46,265 nucleotides of DNA from Clostridiales bacterium Firm_14 (GCA_001604135.1 LVAT01000014.1:1-46265); one strand, 5' to 3'; shown: positions 30,020 to 39,165, numbered from the stretch's first letter. Translations and numbers: made by a program. The notes: generated by a model not told the origin, from the letters alone.

Positions 30020-31354
30020 ATGATAAACACGGAAACTATTGAAAGAAACGAGAAGATCGAGAAAAAGGGTAATAGGATAATAAAGAAAGCAGCGATGTTC
30101 CTTGTCGCTCTGCTCTGCTGTCTGGCAGCAACGGCATCAAGCTCATGGCTTACATCAGAGCGTGTTGTTGCAGTAGGCGGCGTCCCGATCATTGTCAACA
30201 AGGTCACTCAGGAAGACATCAACAATGCCAAGAAAAAGAGAGACAATGCAAAAGCTGAAGCCAAGAAGGCTCAGGATAAGATCTCAAGCCTGAAGGACCA
30301 GAAGCAGCAGCTCACAGGCGAGCTCTCCAAGCTTAATCAGGCAAATGCCGAGCAGAAAGCACAGTATGAGCTTATCTACGAACAGCTTCAGGCTGCTTTG
30401 GATGAGAAGGCTCAGGCTTTGGATGAATACATCGAAGCACAGGAGCACTTAGAGCAGCAGCAGAAGCTCTTCACGGACAGGATTACGATCATGTTCGAAT
30501 ACCAGAACAAGTCAACGCTGGAAGTCCTTCTGGAGTCTGACAGCCTTGCAGGTTTCTTTACGAACATGGAAGTCATCTCCCTTATTGCAGATGCAGATGC
30601 CCAGGCAGTAGACATGCTCCAGGCTGCATTAGACGATGCTGAGCTCCAGGCAGACCTTAAGCTCCAGCACGCTGAAGAGATGCAGGGCATTGCTGATGAG
30701 AAGAAGAGACAGTTAGATGAGCTCGAGAAGCTTATCGGTCAGACTGAGGCTACGATCGACGACGTTAATACGAGCATCGATTCCTGGGAGAAGAAGGAAG
30801 ACGAGCTTGAGGCTGAGGCAAAGAAGCTCGAAGCCAAGATCAAGAGCCTCCAGACCCAGTACAACAAAGAAAATGCAGCTACAGGCGGCGGTGGAGCCGG
30901 CACTACTACATATAACAGCGGCGGAACAAAGACCGTCGGCGGTGTCACATGGCGCTGGCCTACATATACGACAAGCATCACATCTTACTACGGATACAGA
31001 ATCCACCCTGTCTATAAGACAAAGAAGTTCCACTCCGGCGTAGATATCGGTGCAGGCTACGGCAATACGATCATGGCAGCTGCTTCAGGTACGGTAATCC
31101 TCGTTTCAGAACCTGTTGAAGGTAAGAACAAGGGCGGTTCCGGTTACGGCAACTACTGCATCATCGACCACGGCAACGGATATACTACACTTTACGGCCA
31201 TGCCAGAGACATCTATGTCAAGGAAGGCCAGAAGGTTACAAGAGGCAAGGCTATCGGCGAAGTCGGAAGCACAGGCACATCAACCGGCGCGCACCTCCAC
31301 TTCGAAGTCCGTATCAACGGCGGCACGGTAAATCCTCTTAACTATCTGCCTTAA
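30020..31354 (+). CDS. M23 peptidoglycan hydrolase with N-terminal coiled coil (FtsEX effector)
   Basis: A 444-residue secreted protein. A signal-peptide-like hydrophobic segment (AAMFLVALLCCLAATASSSW) near 20-39 is followed by long coiled coils to about residue 285, rich in Ala, Gln, Glu and Lys. A Gly-rich linker leads to a LytM/M23 zinc peptidase with HSGVDIG, TLYGHARD and HLHFEVRING, which hold the zinc and catalytic residues. Coiled coil plus a hydrolase next to ftsEX is the layout of PcsB/CwlO/EnvC-type effectors, which are inactive until FtsEX moves the coiled coil. The ATG at 30020 is preferred, with TGAGG 7 bp upstream; a GTG at 30008 overlaps ftsX. Confidence 0.9.
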   Translation: MINTETIERNEKIEKKGNRIIKKAAMFLVALLCCLAATASSSWLTSERVVAVGGVPIIVNKVTQEDINNAKKKRDNAKAEAKKAQDKISSLKDQKQQLTGELSKLNQANAEQKAQYELIYEQLQAALDEKAQALDEYIEAQEHLEQQQKLFTDRITIMFEYQNKSTLEVLLESDSLAGFFTNMEVISLIADADAQAVDMLQAALDDAELQADLKLQHAEEMQGIADEKKRQLDELEKLIGQTEATIDDVNTSIDSWEKKEDELEAEAKKLEAKIKSLQTQYNKENAATGGGGAGTTTYNSGGTKTVGGVTWRWPTYTTSITSYYGYRIHPVYKTKKFHSGVDIGAGYGNTIMAAASGTVILVSEPVEGKNKGGSGYGNYCIIDHGNGYTTLYGHARDIYVKEGQKVTRGKAIGEVGSTGTSTGAHLHFEVRINGGTVNPLNYLP

Positions 31355-31360
31355 TCATTC

Positions 31361-32104
31361 ATGGACGATAGTTTCTACGACGTTCTTGCCCTTCATTACG
31401 ACGATCTTCAGATAAACGGCGATACTTCAGCCTGGGGACCATATATCTTGGGTCTCATCACTGATTACTGCAGGATATCTGACCCCACGGTAACGGATCT
31501 TGGCTGCGGTACGGGTGTCGTTACTAATTTCCTCGCTTCAAAGGGACTGAATGTAACAGGTGTCGATCTGTCACCCGACATGCTCTCACTTGCTTCGGCA
31601 GGAGATGAGACGGGAACGGTTTCCTGGATCTGCGCTGACATCACTTCTTATGAAGGAACAACATGCGGCTGCTTCATTTCAACGATGGATACAGTAGGTC
31701 ACATTATCGATCCCGATGATCTTTCCGGAATATTTAAGAACGTATCAGACAGCCTTGAAGACGGCGGAGTCTTCATCCTCGATACGACAACGAAGAATCA
31801 TTTCGAGAAGTCTTTGGGCGAGAATGTTTTCTATGAAGACTACGATGATTTTACGCTCCTCTGGGTAAATCATTACGATAAGGAGAACAGGATCAATCAC
31901 GCTGAGCTCACGCTTTTCGAGCTGACGGATGATGATCTCTACGAGAGATATGACGGAGAGCTTACTGCCAGATTCTATTCTCCCGAAGAGATAGAGGGAA
32001 TGGCAGAGAAGGCAGGACTTAAGAAGCTTGCCGTATTCGGAGAGCTTAACAGGGAAGAACCTTCGGATAAGGATGAACGCATCTTCTTCGTATTCGGTAA
32101 ATAA
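31361..32104 (+). CDS. Class I SAM-dependent methyltransferase
   Basis: A 247-residue cytosolic methyltransferase of unknown substrate. The SAM-binding motif I is visible as VTDLGCGTGVVTNFLASKGLN near 45-65 split around GCGTG, followed by VTGVDLSPDML (motif II) and WICADITSYE. The C-terminal part (ARFYSPEEIEGMAEKAGL) is common in methyltransferase 25-type small-molecule enzymes. The ATG is 6 bp after the M23 gene stop and has no Shine-Dalgarno, suggesting translation by reinitiation and a single transcript with the ftsEX group. It has no evident functional link to division. Confidence 0.85.
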   Translation: MDDSFYDVLALHYDDLQINGDTSAWGPYILGLITDYCRISDPTVTDLGCGTGVVTNFLASKGLNVTGVDLSPDMLSLASAGDETGTVSWICADITSYEGTTCGCFISTMDTVGHIIDPDDLSGIFKNVSDSLEDGGVFILDTTTKNHFEKSLGENVFYEDYDDFTLLWVNHYDKENRINHAELTLFELTDDDLYERYDGELTARFYSPEEIEGMAEKAGLKKLAVFGELNREEPSDKDERIFFVFGK

Positions 32105-32124
32105 TTTATATATAAGGAAAAGAC

Positions 32125-33030
32125 ATGGCAGATAACGCATATTACGTACCGGGCGCGCCCGAAGATTTAAGAAAAGACCACATCGTCAGAGCCGAAGGCC
32201 TGGGCGGTCTGGTAAAGTGCCTTTGCGTAAGCACGAGGACCGTATGCGAGACTGCCAGGAAAATGCATCAGATGTCACCTGCAGCAACGGCGGCTCTGGG
32301 CAGATTCATGACAGGTTCCATTCTGATCTCGGAATCGATGAAGAATCCCGGCGATACACAGACAACGATAATAAGGGGCGACGGCCCAATGGAAGGCATG
32401 ACCTGCGTTACCGACTACGGCTTCAAGGTCAGGGCATATCCGATGGAGCCCGTAGTCCCGACAGAATATCACAAGCCCGGCAAGATAAATGTCGGTGCGG
32501 CAGTAGGCAAGGGAAGCCTTACGGTCGTAAGAGACATCGGCCTTAAGGAACCTTATGTCGGAGTATCAGAACTGGTTTCCGGCGAGATCGCTGAAGACTT
32601 TGCCTATTATCTGGCCAAGTCCGAACAGACAAAGTCGATAGTATCTCTCGGCGTATTGATCGAAAAAGGCGAAGTCTCCCAGGCAGGCGGACTTATGGTC
32701 CAGCTCCTTCCGGGTGCAGGCGAAGACGAGATATCTTATCTCGAGAAGAGAGCGGCAGGTTTCCCTGAGATATCGTTCCTCTTCAGTGAAGGTTTTACGC
32801 CCGCGCAGATAATCGACCTCTTCATGGGTGATCCCGACCTCAGATATCTTGACGGTCAGGAAGTAGAGTTCAAGTGCAACTGCAGCAGGGAAAGAATGCT
32901 GTCAGGACTTGCCGCTCTGGGCAAAAATGACATAGAAGAGATCACAAAAGACGGCAAGCCGGTAGAGACTGTCTGCAGATTTTGCAACAGTAAATACGTT
33001 TTTGAGCCCGATGAGCTTAAAAATATCTAA
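32125..33030 (+). CDS. hslO: Redox-regulated chaperone Hsp33
   Basis: A 301-residue Hsp33 protein. The N-terminal folding domain includes GPMEGMTCVTDYGFKVRAYP and the helices up to about residue 240. The C-terminal redox switch has the zinc-binding pair CNC (in FKCNCSRERM) and CRFC (in VCRFCNSKYVF), four cysteines that form disulfides under oxidative stress and activate the chaperone. Both pairs are intact, so redox control should work. AAGGA precedes the ATG. It follows the methyltransferase by 20 bp and lies directly before the ribosomal promoter. Confidence 0.96.
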   Translation: MADNAYYVPGAPEDLRKDHIVRAEGLGGLVKCLCVSTRTVCETARKMHQMSPAATAALGRFMTGSILISESMKNPGDTQTTIIRGDGPMEGMTCVTDYGFKVRAYPMEPVVPTEYHKPGKINVGAAVGKGSLTVVRDIGLKEPYVGVSELVSGEIAEDFAYYLAKSEQTKSIVSLGVLIEKGEVSQAGGLMVQLLPGAGEDEISYLEKRAAGFPEISFLFSEGFTPAQIIDLFMGDPDLRYLDGQEVEFKCNCSRERMLSGLAALGKNDIEEITKDGKPVETVCRFCNSKYVFEPDELKNI

Positions 33031-33058
33031 AAATATAGGCAAAACTGTAAAAAAGTGC

Positions 33059-33087
33059 TTGCAAATCCCAAAACAAGATAGTAGAAT
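33059..33087 (+). promoter_or_regulatory. Promoter of the S10-spc ribosomal protein operon
   Basis: TTGCAA (33059-33064) and TAGAAT (33082-33087) are 17 bp apart. Transcription should start near 33094, leaving a leader of about 320 nt before rpsJ. I saw no second promoter within the cluster, though inner ones are possible. Confidence 0.75.
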
Positions 33088-33093
33088 ACCTTT

Positions 33094-33416
33094 CGCACGC
33101 GTCTAAACAGGGCGTATTATGCCCTTGCAAACGAGTGATAAGGCTTTGATAACGGAGATTGCCACGAGGTAAGGCGCCAGCTGCGCGATAACTTACGAGG
33201 TGGGTAACTTCGAAGGAGCCGAAGGCAGAGGATACGATCCGATGCCGTCTCAGAACCCGATGGTTCGGAGAGTTCGAAGCAGTACGTTACTGCCCAGAGA
33301 ACCAAAGTGCCGCCTTAAGGAGGTAACTGGATAGTCTGGGTTTTTGAATGGAAAGCCAAGACACTCCCGACAGGGTTGAGAAAAAGAAATACAGCTTATA
33401 GAAGGAGGCCAACAAA
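33094..33416 (+). ncRNA. Structured 5' leader of the S10 operon (candidate cis-regulatory RNA)
   Basis: About 320 nt with no long reading frame and many local pairings: AGGGC/GCCCT (33108-33124), GTAAG/CTTAC enclosing GCGC/GCGC (33171-33200 region), CTTCG/CGAAG, GAACC/GGTTC, CAGTA/TACTG, CCTTAAGG, and CCCAGA/TCTGGG. The last helix is followed by TTTTT near 33340, which looks like an attenuator. The E. coli S10 leader is bound by L4, but this sequence does not look like it. I did not recognise a riboswitch, tmRNA, RNase P or intron core. The structure calls are by eye. Confidence 0.55.
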
Positions 33417-33734
33417 ATGGCAACAAAGACAACAATGGTCAGAATTAAGCTTAAGGCTTATGATCACAAGATTCTCGACGAGAGCGCAAAGCTTATCGTA
33501 GATGCACTTGCTCGTGACGATGCAAGCTTCTCCGGTCCTATCCCGCTCCCTACTGAAAAGGAGATCATCACGATCCTCCGTTCACCTCACGTAAATAAGG
33601 ATTCACGTGAGCAGTTCGAGCAGAGAACTCACAAGAGAATCATCGACGTCTACACACCGTCCTCCCAGACGATGGAAGACATTGCAAAGCTTGACATGCC
33701 TGCAGGCGTTACTATTGAAGTAAAGGTCAAATAA
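33417..33734 (+). CDS. rpsJ: Small ribosomal subunit protein uS10
   Basis: A 105-residue protein with [21 protein letters not shown] at the start, [29 protein letters not shown] in the middle (split around the RSPHV motif that contacts 16S rRNA), and [20 protein letters not shown] at the end. It is a full-length member and also the NusB partner in antitermination in other bacteria. AAGGAGG precedes the ATG. First gene of the S10-spc cluster, behind a long leader; no tuf or fus gene lies upstream. Confidence 0.98.
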   Translation: MATKTTMVRIKLKAYDHKILDESAKLIVDALARDDASFSGPIPLPTEKEIITILRSPHVNKDSREQFEQRTHKRIIDVYTPSSQTMEDIAKLDMPAGVTIEVKVK

Positions 33735-33845
33735 TAACGCTTAACGGCTTAATCGGTTTTTACAGGATTGCCAAGCCGTAAGAACCGAGGTCACGTTCTT
33801 CGGAATACCGTTGAACCAATAACCTAAATAGGAGGAAAGAACTTT
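33735..33845 (+). promoter_or_regulatory. Structured rpsJ-rplC intercistronic element with pseudoknot potential
   Basis: The gap is unusually long for this cluster. ACGGCTT (33744-33750) can pair with AAGCCGT (33773-33779), while CGGTTTTTAC (33754-33763) can pair with GTAAGAACCG (33778-33787). The arms interleave, so the helices form an H-type pseudoknot or are mutually exclusive. They lie about 60 nt before the rplC start. A regulatory role is inferred. Confidence 0.5.
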
Positions 33846-34472
33846 ATGACGAAATTCATCATTGGCAGAAAGTCCGGCATGACACAGTTGTTCGACGATA
33901 ACGGCAACGTAATTCCGGCAACCGTTATAAGCTGCGAGCCTATGTACGTGCTCCAGAACAAGACGGTAGAGACTGACGGATACAAGGCCTGCAAAGTAGG
34001 CACCGGTTCCATCAGAGCAAAGCTTGTAAACAAGCCTGACGCAGGACAGTTCAAGAAGGCTGACGTTGAGCCTAAGAGAATTATCCGCGAATTCACACCC
34101 GACGAGGAGTACAGCCTCGGACAGGAGATCAAGGTATCCGATATGTTTGCAGTCGGCGACAAGGTTGACGTATCAGGCGTATCAAAGGGTAAGGGTTTCC
34201 AGGGTAATATTAAGCGTCACGGCCAGAAGGGCGGACCTGACGGCCACGGCTCCATGTATCACAGAAGAGTCGGTTCCATGGGCGCTACTTCCACACCCGG
34301 TAGAGTTGTACCCGGTAAGAAGATGCCTGGACACATGGGCGCAGTTAACTGCACAGTACAGAACCTTAGCGTTGTCATGGTTGACGGCGACAGAGGAATC
34401 CTCGTAATCAGAGGCGCAATTCCCGGTCCTAAGGGCGGCATCGTAACAGTACAGAATACTGTTAAGGCATAA
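33846..34472 (+). CDS. rplC: Large ribosomal subunit protein uL3
   Basis: A 208-residue L3. Starts with KFIIGRKSGMTQLFDDNG, with the long loop region GKGFQGNIKRHGQKGGPDGHGS (split at HGQ) that reaches to the peptidyl transferase centre, and GRVVPGKKMPGHMGAV, all well conserved. Length is normal. GGAGG precedes the ATG; a structured spacer separates it from rpsJ. Confidence 0.98.
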   Translation: MTKFIIGRKSGMTQLFDDNGNVIPATVISCEPMYVLQNKTVETDGYKACKVGTGSIRAKLVNKPDAGQFKKADVEPKRIIREFTPDEEYSLGQEIKVSDMFAVGDKVDVSGVSKGKGFQGNIKRHGQKGGPDGHGSMYHRRVGSMGATSTPGRVVPGKKMPGHMGAVNCTVQNLSVVMVDGDRGILVIRGAIPGPKGGIVTVQNTVKA

Positions 34473-34489
34473 GACGGAGGAACAAAATA

Positions 34490-35113
34490 ATGGCTAAAAT
34501 TGATGTTAAAGATTTGACAGGTGCCGTTACGGGTTCCATCGAGCTTTCCGATGAGATTTTCGGCATCGAGCCCAACGAATCTGCTATGTCTACAGTTGTT
34601 AGAAATCAGCTTGCAAACAGAAGACAGGGCACACAGAAGACAAAGACAAGAAGCGAAGTATCCGGCGGCGGTAAGCGCCCCTACAGACAGAAGGGTACAG
34701 GTCGCGCTCGTCACGGTTCAACAAGATCCGCTCAGTATGTTGGTGGCGGCATCATCTTTGGACCTACACCCAGATCATACAGCTACACAGTACCTAAGAA
34801 GATCAAGAGACTTGCTCTTAAGTCTGCTCTCTCTTCCAAGGTTGCTTCCGAGAAGATGATCGTTATCGAGAACATGGATCTTGCTGAAGTTAAGACAGCA
34901 GCAGTTGCTAAGGCACTTAAGGCTATCGGCGCAGGCAATTCTTCACTCATCGTTCTTGAGGGCGTAAACAGAAACGCAGAGCTTTCTGCAAGAAATATCA
35001 AGGATGTTAAGACAGCACTCGTTAACACGATCAATGTTATGGACATCCTCAAGTATGACAGCTTCGTAGCTACTAAGGCTGCAGTTGAGAAGATCGAGGA
35101 GGTATACAAGTAA
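34490..35113 (+). CDS. rplD: Large ribosomal subunit protein uL4
   Basis: A 207-residue L4 with the conserved extended loop KTRSEVSGGGKRPYRQKGTG and ARHGSTRSAQYVGGGIIFGP (about 55-95) that lines the exit tunnel. In E. coli L4 represses its own operon by acting on the S10 leader; whether this applies to the leader here is unknown. The stop overlaps the start of rplW (TAATG). Confidence 0.98.
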   Translation: MAKIDVKDLTGAVTGSIELSDEIFGIEPNESAMSTVVRNQLANRRQGTQKTKTRSEVSGGGKRPYRQKGTGRARHGSTRSAQYVGGGIIFGPTPRSYSYTVPKKIKRLALKSALSSKVASEKMIVIENMDLAEVKTAAVAKALKAIGAGNSSLIVLEGVNRNAELSARNIKDVKTALVNTINVMDILKYDSFVATKAAVEKIEEVYK

Positions 35114-35466
35114 TGAAGTCCCCCTATGATGTAATCATCAAGCCCATCATCACAGAGAAGACGATGGCTAGCACAGAAGAAGGCAAGTACACATTCGTAG
35201 TTGCACCTGACGCTGAGAAGCCTGAGATCAAGGCAGCAGCTGAGAAGCTCTTCGGTGTTAAGGTTCTTGCTGTTAACGTTGCAAACTTTGACGGTAAGAA
35301 GAGAAGACTTAGAAATAAGCCCGGCACGACACCTGCTTACAAGAAGGCAGTTGTTACTATCGCTACAGACGCAGTTGAGGCTACATACCTCGGCAAGGGC
35401 GGCAAGGCAGTTAAGACCGGCGCAAAGAACAAGACATCAATCGAAGAATTCGGTTTTGGTCAGTAA
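35113..35466 (+). CDS. rplW: Large ribosomal subunit protein uL23
   Basis: A 117-residue L23, somewhat longer than the usual ~95-100 because of a Gly/Lys-rich C-terminus (about the last 20 residues, GKGGKAVKTGAKNKTSIEEF). The core begins DVIIKPIITEKTM and includes FGVKVLAVNVANFDGKKRR. L23 sits at the tunnel exit and is the docking site for trigger factor and SRP. The gene overlaps rplD by one base. Confidence 0.97.
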   Translation: MKSPYDVIIKPIITEKTMASTEEGKYTFVVAPDAEKPEIKAAAEKLFGVKVLAVNVANFDGKKRRLRNKPGTTPAYKKAVVTIATDAVEATYLGKGGKAVKTGAKNKTSIEEFGFGQ

Positions 35467-35488
35467 TGTAATCAAGGAGAGATAAAAA

Positions 35489-36319
35489 ATGGCAGTAAAA
35501 ACATTTAAACCTACTTCTCCCGCAGTTCGTGGAATGGCCATAGCTGACTATTCCGTTCTTACAAAGAAGGACCCGGAGAAGAGCCTTCTTAAGTCAAGGA
35601 AGAAGACAGGCGGCCGTAACTCTTATGGCCGTATCACGGTTCGCCATATCGGCGGCGGTAACCGTACAAAGCTCAGAGTAATCGACTGGAAGCGTGACAG
35701 AGTAGGAATCCCTGCAACTGTCAAGGCAATCGAGTACGATCCTAACAGAACAGCTTACTTGGCACTCATTCAGTATGTTGACGGTGTTAAGTCCTACATC
35801 CTCGCTCCCGAGGGCCTCAAGGTAGGTCACAAGGTTGAGAGCGGCCCGGATGCAGATATCCTCAACGGCAACGTTCTTCCTATTTCCTCTATCCCGGTAG
35901 GTACAGTTATCTGCTGCGTAGAGATGAATCCCGGCAAGGGCGCTCAGCTCGTTAGAACAGCAGGAGCTTCAGCTCAGCTCATGGCTAAGGAGAATGGTTT
36001 CGCTCAGATCCGTCTTCCTTCCGGCGAAGTTCGTATGGTTCCCGAGAAGTGCCGCGCAATGATCGGTTCCATCGGCAACGCTGAGCACGAGAACGTTAAG
36101 CTCGGTAAAGCAGGTAAGTCCAGACATGCTGGCGTCAGACCTTCTGTTAGAGGTGTCGTAATGAACCCTAACGATCACCCTCACGGCGGTGGTGAAGGTA
36201 AGTCTCCTATCGGTCTTCCCGGCCCTGTTACACCTTGGGGTGTTCCTACATTGGGTAAGAAGACACGTAATAAGAAGAAGCAGTCCAGCAAGTACATTGT
36301 TAAGTCTAGAAAGGCATAA
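35489..36319 (+). CDS. rplB: Large ribosomal subunit protein uL2
   Basis: A 276-residue L2, essential for subunit association and the peptidyl transferase centre. Conserved blocks: [20 protein letters not shown] (about 38-57), [20 protein letters not shown] with the histidine-rich loop near 225-240, and [20 protein letters not shown] near the C-terminus. AAGGAGAG precedes the ATG. Confidence 0.98.
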   Translation: MAVKTFKPTSPAVRGMAIADYSVLTKKDPEKSLLKSRKKTGGRNSYGRITVRHIGGGNRTKLRVIDWKRDRVGIPATVKAIEYDPNRTAYLALIQYVDGVKSYILAPEGLKVGHKVESGPDADILNGNVLPISSIPVGTVICCVEMNPGKGAQLVRTAGASAQLMAKENGFAQIRLPSGEVRMVPEKCRAMIGSIGNAEHENVKLGKAGKSRHAGVRPSVRGVVMNPNDHPHGGGEGKSPIGLPGPVTPWGVPTLGKKTRNKKKQSSKYIVKSRKA

Positions 36320-36331
36320 GGAGGCAGTTCA

Positions 36332-36613
36332 ATGAGTAGATCAACCAAAAAGGGCTATTACGTTCAGGACGCTCTCATGAAGAAGGTCGAGGCGTTGAAT
36401 GCAGCCAACGACAAGAAGATCATCCAGACCTGGTCTAGAGCTTCAACGATTTTCCCTGAATTCGTCGGCCACACAATCGCTGTATACGACGGTCACAAGC
36501 ATGTTCCGGTATACGTTACTGAGGACATGGTAGGACATAAGCTTGGCGAGTTCGCACCTACACGTAAGTTCGGCGGCCACACAAGCAACGAGAAGTCCGC
36601 TTCTAACTCATAA
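36332..36613 (+). CDS. rpsS: Small ribosomal subunit protein uS19
   Basis: A 93-residue S19: [20 protein letters not shown] at the start, [20 protein letters not shown] and [20 protein letters not shown] in the core, [13 protein letters not shown] near the end. It lies at the 30S head near the A-site tRNA. GGAGG precedes the ATG by about 8 bp. It ends before the rplV ribosome-binding site. Confidence 0.98.
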   Translation: MSRSTKKGYYVQDALMKKVEALNAANDKKIIQTWSRASTIFPEFVGHTIAVYDGHKHVPVYVTEDMVGHKLGEFAPTRKFGGHTSNEKSASNS

Positions 36614-36626
36614 GGAGGAAATTTCT

Positions 36627-37103
36627 GTGGAAAAGATTATTTTAAGCAGAGACAATATTGAGAAGAACCGCGAGAAGATCCTCGAAGCTTATGCGGCACC
36701 TTCCAAGTCTTCAAATAAGCTCCCCACTCCTACAAAGAAGCAGAGAAAGCTTCTCGGAATGGGTAGAGACAGAGGAACAGCTACAGCTAAGTACGTTAGA
36801 ATTGCTCCCCGTAAGGTAAGAGTAGTTGCTAACCTCATCAAGGGTAAGTCTTTAGATGATGCTTATGCTATCCTCACATACACTCCCAAGGCAGCATCAC
36901 CTGTCATCGCAAAGGTTTTGAAGTCTGCTGAAGCTAACGCTGTCAACAACTTCGACCTCTCCAGAGACAAGCTTTATGTTGCTGAGTGCATTTCCAACCC
37001 CGGCCCGGTTCTCAAGAGATACATCCCGAGAGCAAGAGGTTCGGCTAGTTCGATCAAGAAGAGAACAAGTCACGTTACTGTAGTTCTCAAGGAAAGGGTA
37101 TAA
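36627..37103 (+). CDS. rplV: Large ribosomal subunit protein uL22 with N-terminal extension
   Basis: A 158-residue L22. The family core (about 110 residues) begins at [20 protein letters not shown] near residue 51 and ends with the tunnel-lining hairpin [18 protein letters not shown]. The first 50 residues are an extra segment, Lys/Asn-rich and partly helical ([18 protein letters not shown]), that ordinary L22 lacks. The start is a GTG at 36627 with AGGAGG 8 bp upstream; an ATG frame upstream overlaps rpsS and has no such site. Whether the extension is translated fully should be checked. Confidence 0.93.
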   Translation: MEKIILSRDNIEKNREKILEAYAAPSKSSNKLPTPTKKQRKLLGMGRDRGTATAKYVRIAPRKVRVVANLIKGKSLDDAYAILTYTPKAASPVIAKVLKSAEANAVNNFDLSRDKLYVAECISNPGPVLKRYIPRARGSASSIKKRTSHVTVVLKERV

Positions 37104-37115
37104 GGAGGTTTAAGC

Positions 37116-37865
37116 ATGGGTCAGAAAGTTAACCCGAATGGACTTAGAGTAGGCGTTATCGATGACTGGAGCTCACACTGGTATGCCGACAAGAAAACCT
37201 TTTCCGATTGTCTTGTCGAAGATCAGAAGATCCGTGAGTTCGTATTGAAGGCTGTTGAGCCTATCGCAAGAGGCAACGCTAAGAAGCCCGTAGACGAGAG
37301 CCGCACAAATGTTGCAGGCGTTTCCAAGGTCATCATCGACCGTAAGGGCACAGACAGAATCAACGTTATTGTTAAGACAGCTCGTCCTTCACTCGTAGGT
37401 GGAGACAAGGGCTCCGGAAGAATGGCTCTTAAGGATGCACTTGAGAAGGAATTCAACAAGAACGTATCCAAGGATAAGAAGAGAGTATTCACTGTTGATA
37501 TCGAAGTTATCAAGAACAGTGATACAGATGCACTCCTCGTAGCTCAGAACATCGCTTCACAGCTCGAGAACCGTGCAAGCTTCAGAAGAGCAATGAAGAG
37601 AGCAATGCAGATGGCTATGAAGCAGCCCGGCGTTCTCGGAATCAAGACAAAGTGCTCCGGCCGTTTGGGCGGTGCCGAGATCGCAAGATCCGAGACATAT
37701 CACGAGGGCACCATCCCGCTTCAGACACTCCGTGCTGATATCGATTACGGATTTGCAGAGGCAAAGACAACATACGGTATCATCGGCGTTAAAGTCTGGA
37801 TCTACAAGGGTGAGGTATTCGGCCAGAAGAGCCAGTCAAAGAAGTCTGAAGGAGGAAAAGCTTAA
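37116..37865 (+). CDS. rpsC: Small ribosomal subunit protein uS3
   Basis: A 249-residue S3, somewhat longer than the usual ~215-235. N-terminus [22 protein letters not shown]-domain region [15 protein letters not shown] with GDKG in place of the usual GKKG/GKGG loop, C-terminal domain [19 protein letters not shown] and [20 protein letters not shown]. An insertion near residues 50-65 ([15 protein letters not shown]) accounts for part of the extra length. S3 lines the mRNA entry tunnel. The stop overlaps the rplP start. Confidence 0.97.
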   Translation: MGQKVNPNGLRVGVIDDWSSHWYADKKTFSDCLVEDQKIREFVLKAVEPIARGNAKKPVDESRTNVAGVSKVIIDRKGTDRINVIVKTARPSLVGGDKGSGRMALKDALEKEFNKNVSKDKKRVFTVDIEVIKNSDTDALLVAQNIASQLENRASFRRAMKRAMQMAMKQPGVLGIKTKCSGRLGGAEIARSETYHEGTIPLQTLRADIDYGFAEAKTTYGIIGVKVWIYKGEVFGQKSQSKKSEGGKA

Positions 37866-38296
37866 TGTTACTTCCTAAGAGAACAAAGTATAGAAAGCAG
37901 CAGAGAGGCCGTATGAAGGGCCAGGCTCACCGCGGCAACTTCGTAGCTTACGGTGATTACGGACTTCAGGCACTTGAACCCTGCTGGATCAAGTCAAATC
38001 AGATCGAAGCAGCACGTATCGCAATCAACAGATACGTAAAGCGTGGCGGTAAGGTATGGATCAAGATCTTCCCTGATAAGCCGGTATCAAAGAAGCCTGC
38101 ACAGGTCCGAATGGGTTCAGGTAAGGCAGCAAACGAGTACTGGTGCGCAGTAGTTAAGCCGGGCAGAGTTCTTTTCGAGATCGCAGGCGTTACTGAGGAA
38201 CAGGCAAGAGAAGCAATGAGACTTGCAGGACACAAGCTCCCTTGCAAGACAAAGTTTATCGCAAAGGTAAAGGAGGAAAGCACAAATGAAGGTTGA
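37865..38296 (+). CDS. rplP: Large ribosomal subunit protein uL16
   Basis: A 143-residue L16: [20 protein letters not shown] at the start, [20 protein letters not shown] (with the arginine-rich region following), [20 protein letters not shown], and a C-terminal basic tail. It helps position A-site tRNA. The gene overlaps rpmC by 11 bp, whose ribosome-binding site lies inside its 3' end. Confidence 0.98.
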   Translation: MLLPKRTKYRKQQRGRMKGQAHRGNFVAYGDYGLQALEPCWIKSNQIEAARIAINRYVKRGGKVWIKIFPDKPVSKKPAQVRMGSGKAANEYWCAVVKPGRVLFEIAGVTEEQAREAMRLAGHKLPCKTKFIAKVKEESTNEG

Positions 38297-38486
38297 AGAA
38301 ATCCGCAAGATGTCTGATGAAGAACTTTCTTCTGAGCTCGCCTCTTTGAAGGAAGAACTCTTCAAGCTCCGCTTCCAGCATGCAACAAACCAGCTCGATA
38401 ATCCGGCTCAGATTGCACAGGTTAAGCGTGATATCGCAAGAGTAATGACAATTCAGCGCGAGAAGCAGCTCGCTGCTAATAAGTAA
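38286..38486 (+). CDS. rpmC: Large ribosomal subunit protein uL29
   Basis: A 66-residue two-helix protein with [40 protein letters not shown] and [17 protein letters not shown], the standard L29 pattern. It binds near the tunnel exit beside L23. AAAGGAGG lies about 8 bp before the ATG, within rplP. Confidence 0.97.
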   Translation: MKVEEIRKMSDEELSSELASLKEELFKLRFQHATNQLDNPAQIAQVKRDIARVMTIQREKQLAANK

Positions 38487-38500
38487 GGAGGAGACGACAA

Positions 38501-38758
38501 ATGGCTGAGAGAAATTTAAGAAAAACCAGAGTCGGTCTCGTTACATCCGACAAGATGGATAAGACGATCACAGTTTCCGTCGTAGAGCACGTTAAGCACC
38601 CTCTTTACGGAAAGATCATGAAGAGAACATACAAGCTTAAGGCTCACGATGAGAACAATGAGGCTCACGAGGGCGATAAGGTTGAGGTTATGGAGACACG
38701 CCCGATTTCCAAGGATAAGCGTTGGAGACTCGTAAGTGTCGTTGAGAAGGCTAAGTAA
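38501..38758 (+). CDS. rpsQ: Small ribosomal subunit protein uS17
   Basis: An 85-residue OB-fold protein: [40 protein letters not shown] and [20 protein letters not shown] are typical of S17. It binds helix 11 of 16S rRNA early in assembly. AAGGAGG precedes the ATG. Confidence 0.98.
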   Translation: MAERNLRKTRVGLVTSDKMDKTITVSVVEHVKHPLYGKIMKRTYKLKAHDENNEAHEGDKVEVMETRPISKDKRWRLVSVVEKAK

Positions 38759-38782
38759 GGCGATTAAAGGAGGATATATCAG

Positions 38783-39151
38783 ATGATTCAGGTTGAATCC
38801 AGACTCAGATCTGCCGACAACACCGGAGCAAAAGAGCTTCTCTGCATCAAAGTTTTGGGTGGCTCTTGGAGAAAGTACGCCAACATCGGCGACGTTATCG
38901 TTTGCTCCGTAAAGAGCGCTGCTCCCGGCGGCATGGTCAAGAAGGGTGATGTAGTTAAGGCAGTTGTCGTACGTTCCAAGCAGGGCGTAAGAAGAAACGA
39001 CGGCTCATATATCAAGTTCGACGAGAATGCGGCAGTCATCATTAAGGAAGACAAGAATCCCCGCGGAACTCGTATTTTTGGACCCATAGCAAGAGAGTTA
39101 AGAGATAAGGATTACATGAAGATCCTGTCTCTCGCTCCGGAAGTTCTTTAA
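38783..39151 (+). CDS. rplN: Large ribosomal subunit protein uL14
   Basis: A 122-residue L14: [60 protein letters not shown] and [20 protein letters not shown]. It forms an intersubunit bridge. AAAGGAGG precedes the ATG. Family-standard length. Confidence 0.98.
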   Translation: MIQVESRLRSADNTGAKELLCIKVLGGSWRKYANIGDVIVCSVKSAAPGGMVKKGDVVKAVVVRSKQGVRRNDGSYIKFDENAAVIIKEDKNPRGTRIFGPIARELRDKDYMKILSLAPEVL

Positions 39152-39165
39152 GGAGGAATAGACAC

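Noticed and set aside
33094-33416. RNase P RNA, tmRNA, group I or group II intron, or known riboswitch in the rpsJ leader
   Set aside because: I looked for the RNase P GAGGAAAGTCC block, a tmRNA tag frame, intron core motifs and common riboswitch cores and found none convincing. The region is kept as an unclassified leader.
37116-37865. Loss of the uS3 KH-domain GxxG loop
   Set aside because: GDKG occupies the expected place in [12 protein letters not shown], so the loop pattern is kept despite an altered sequence.
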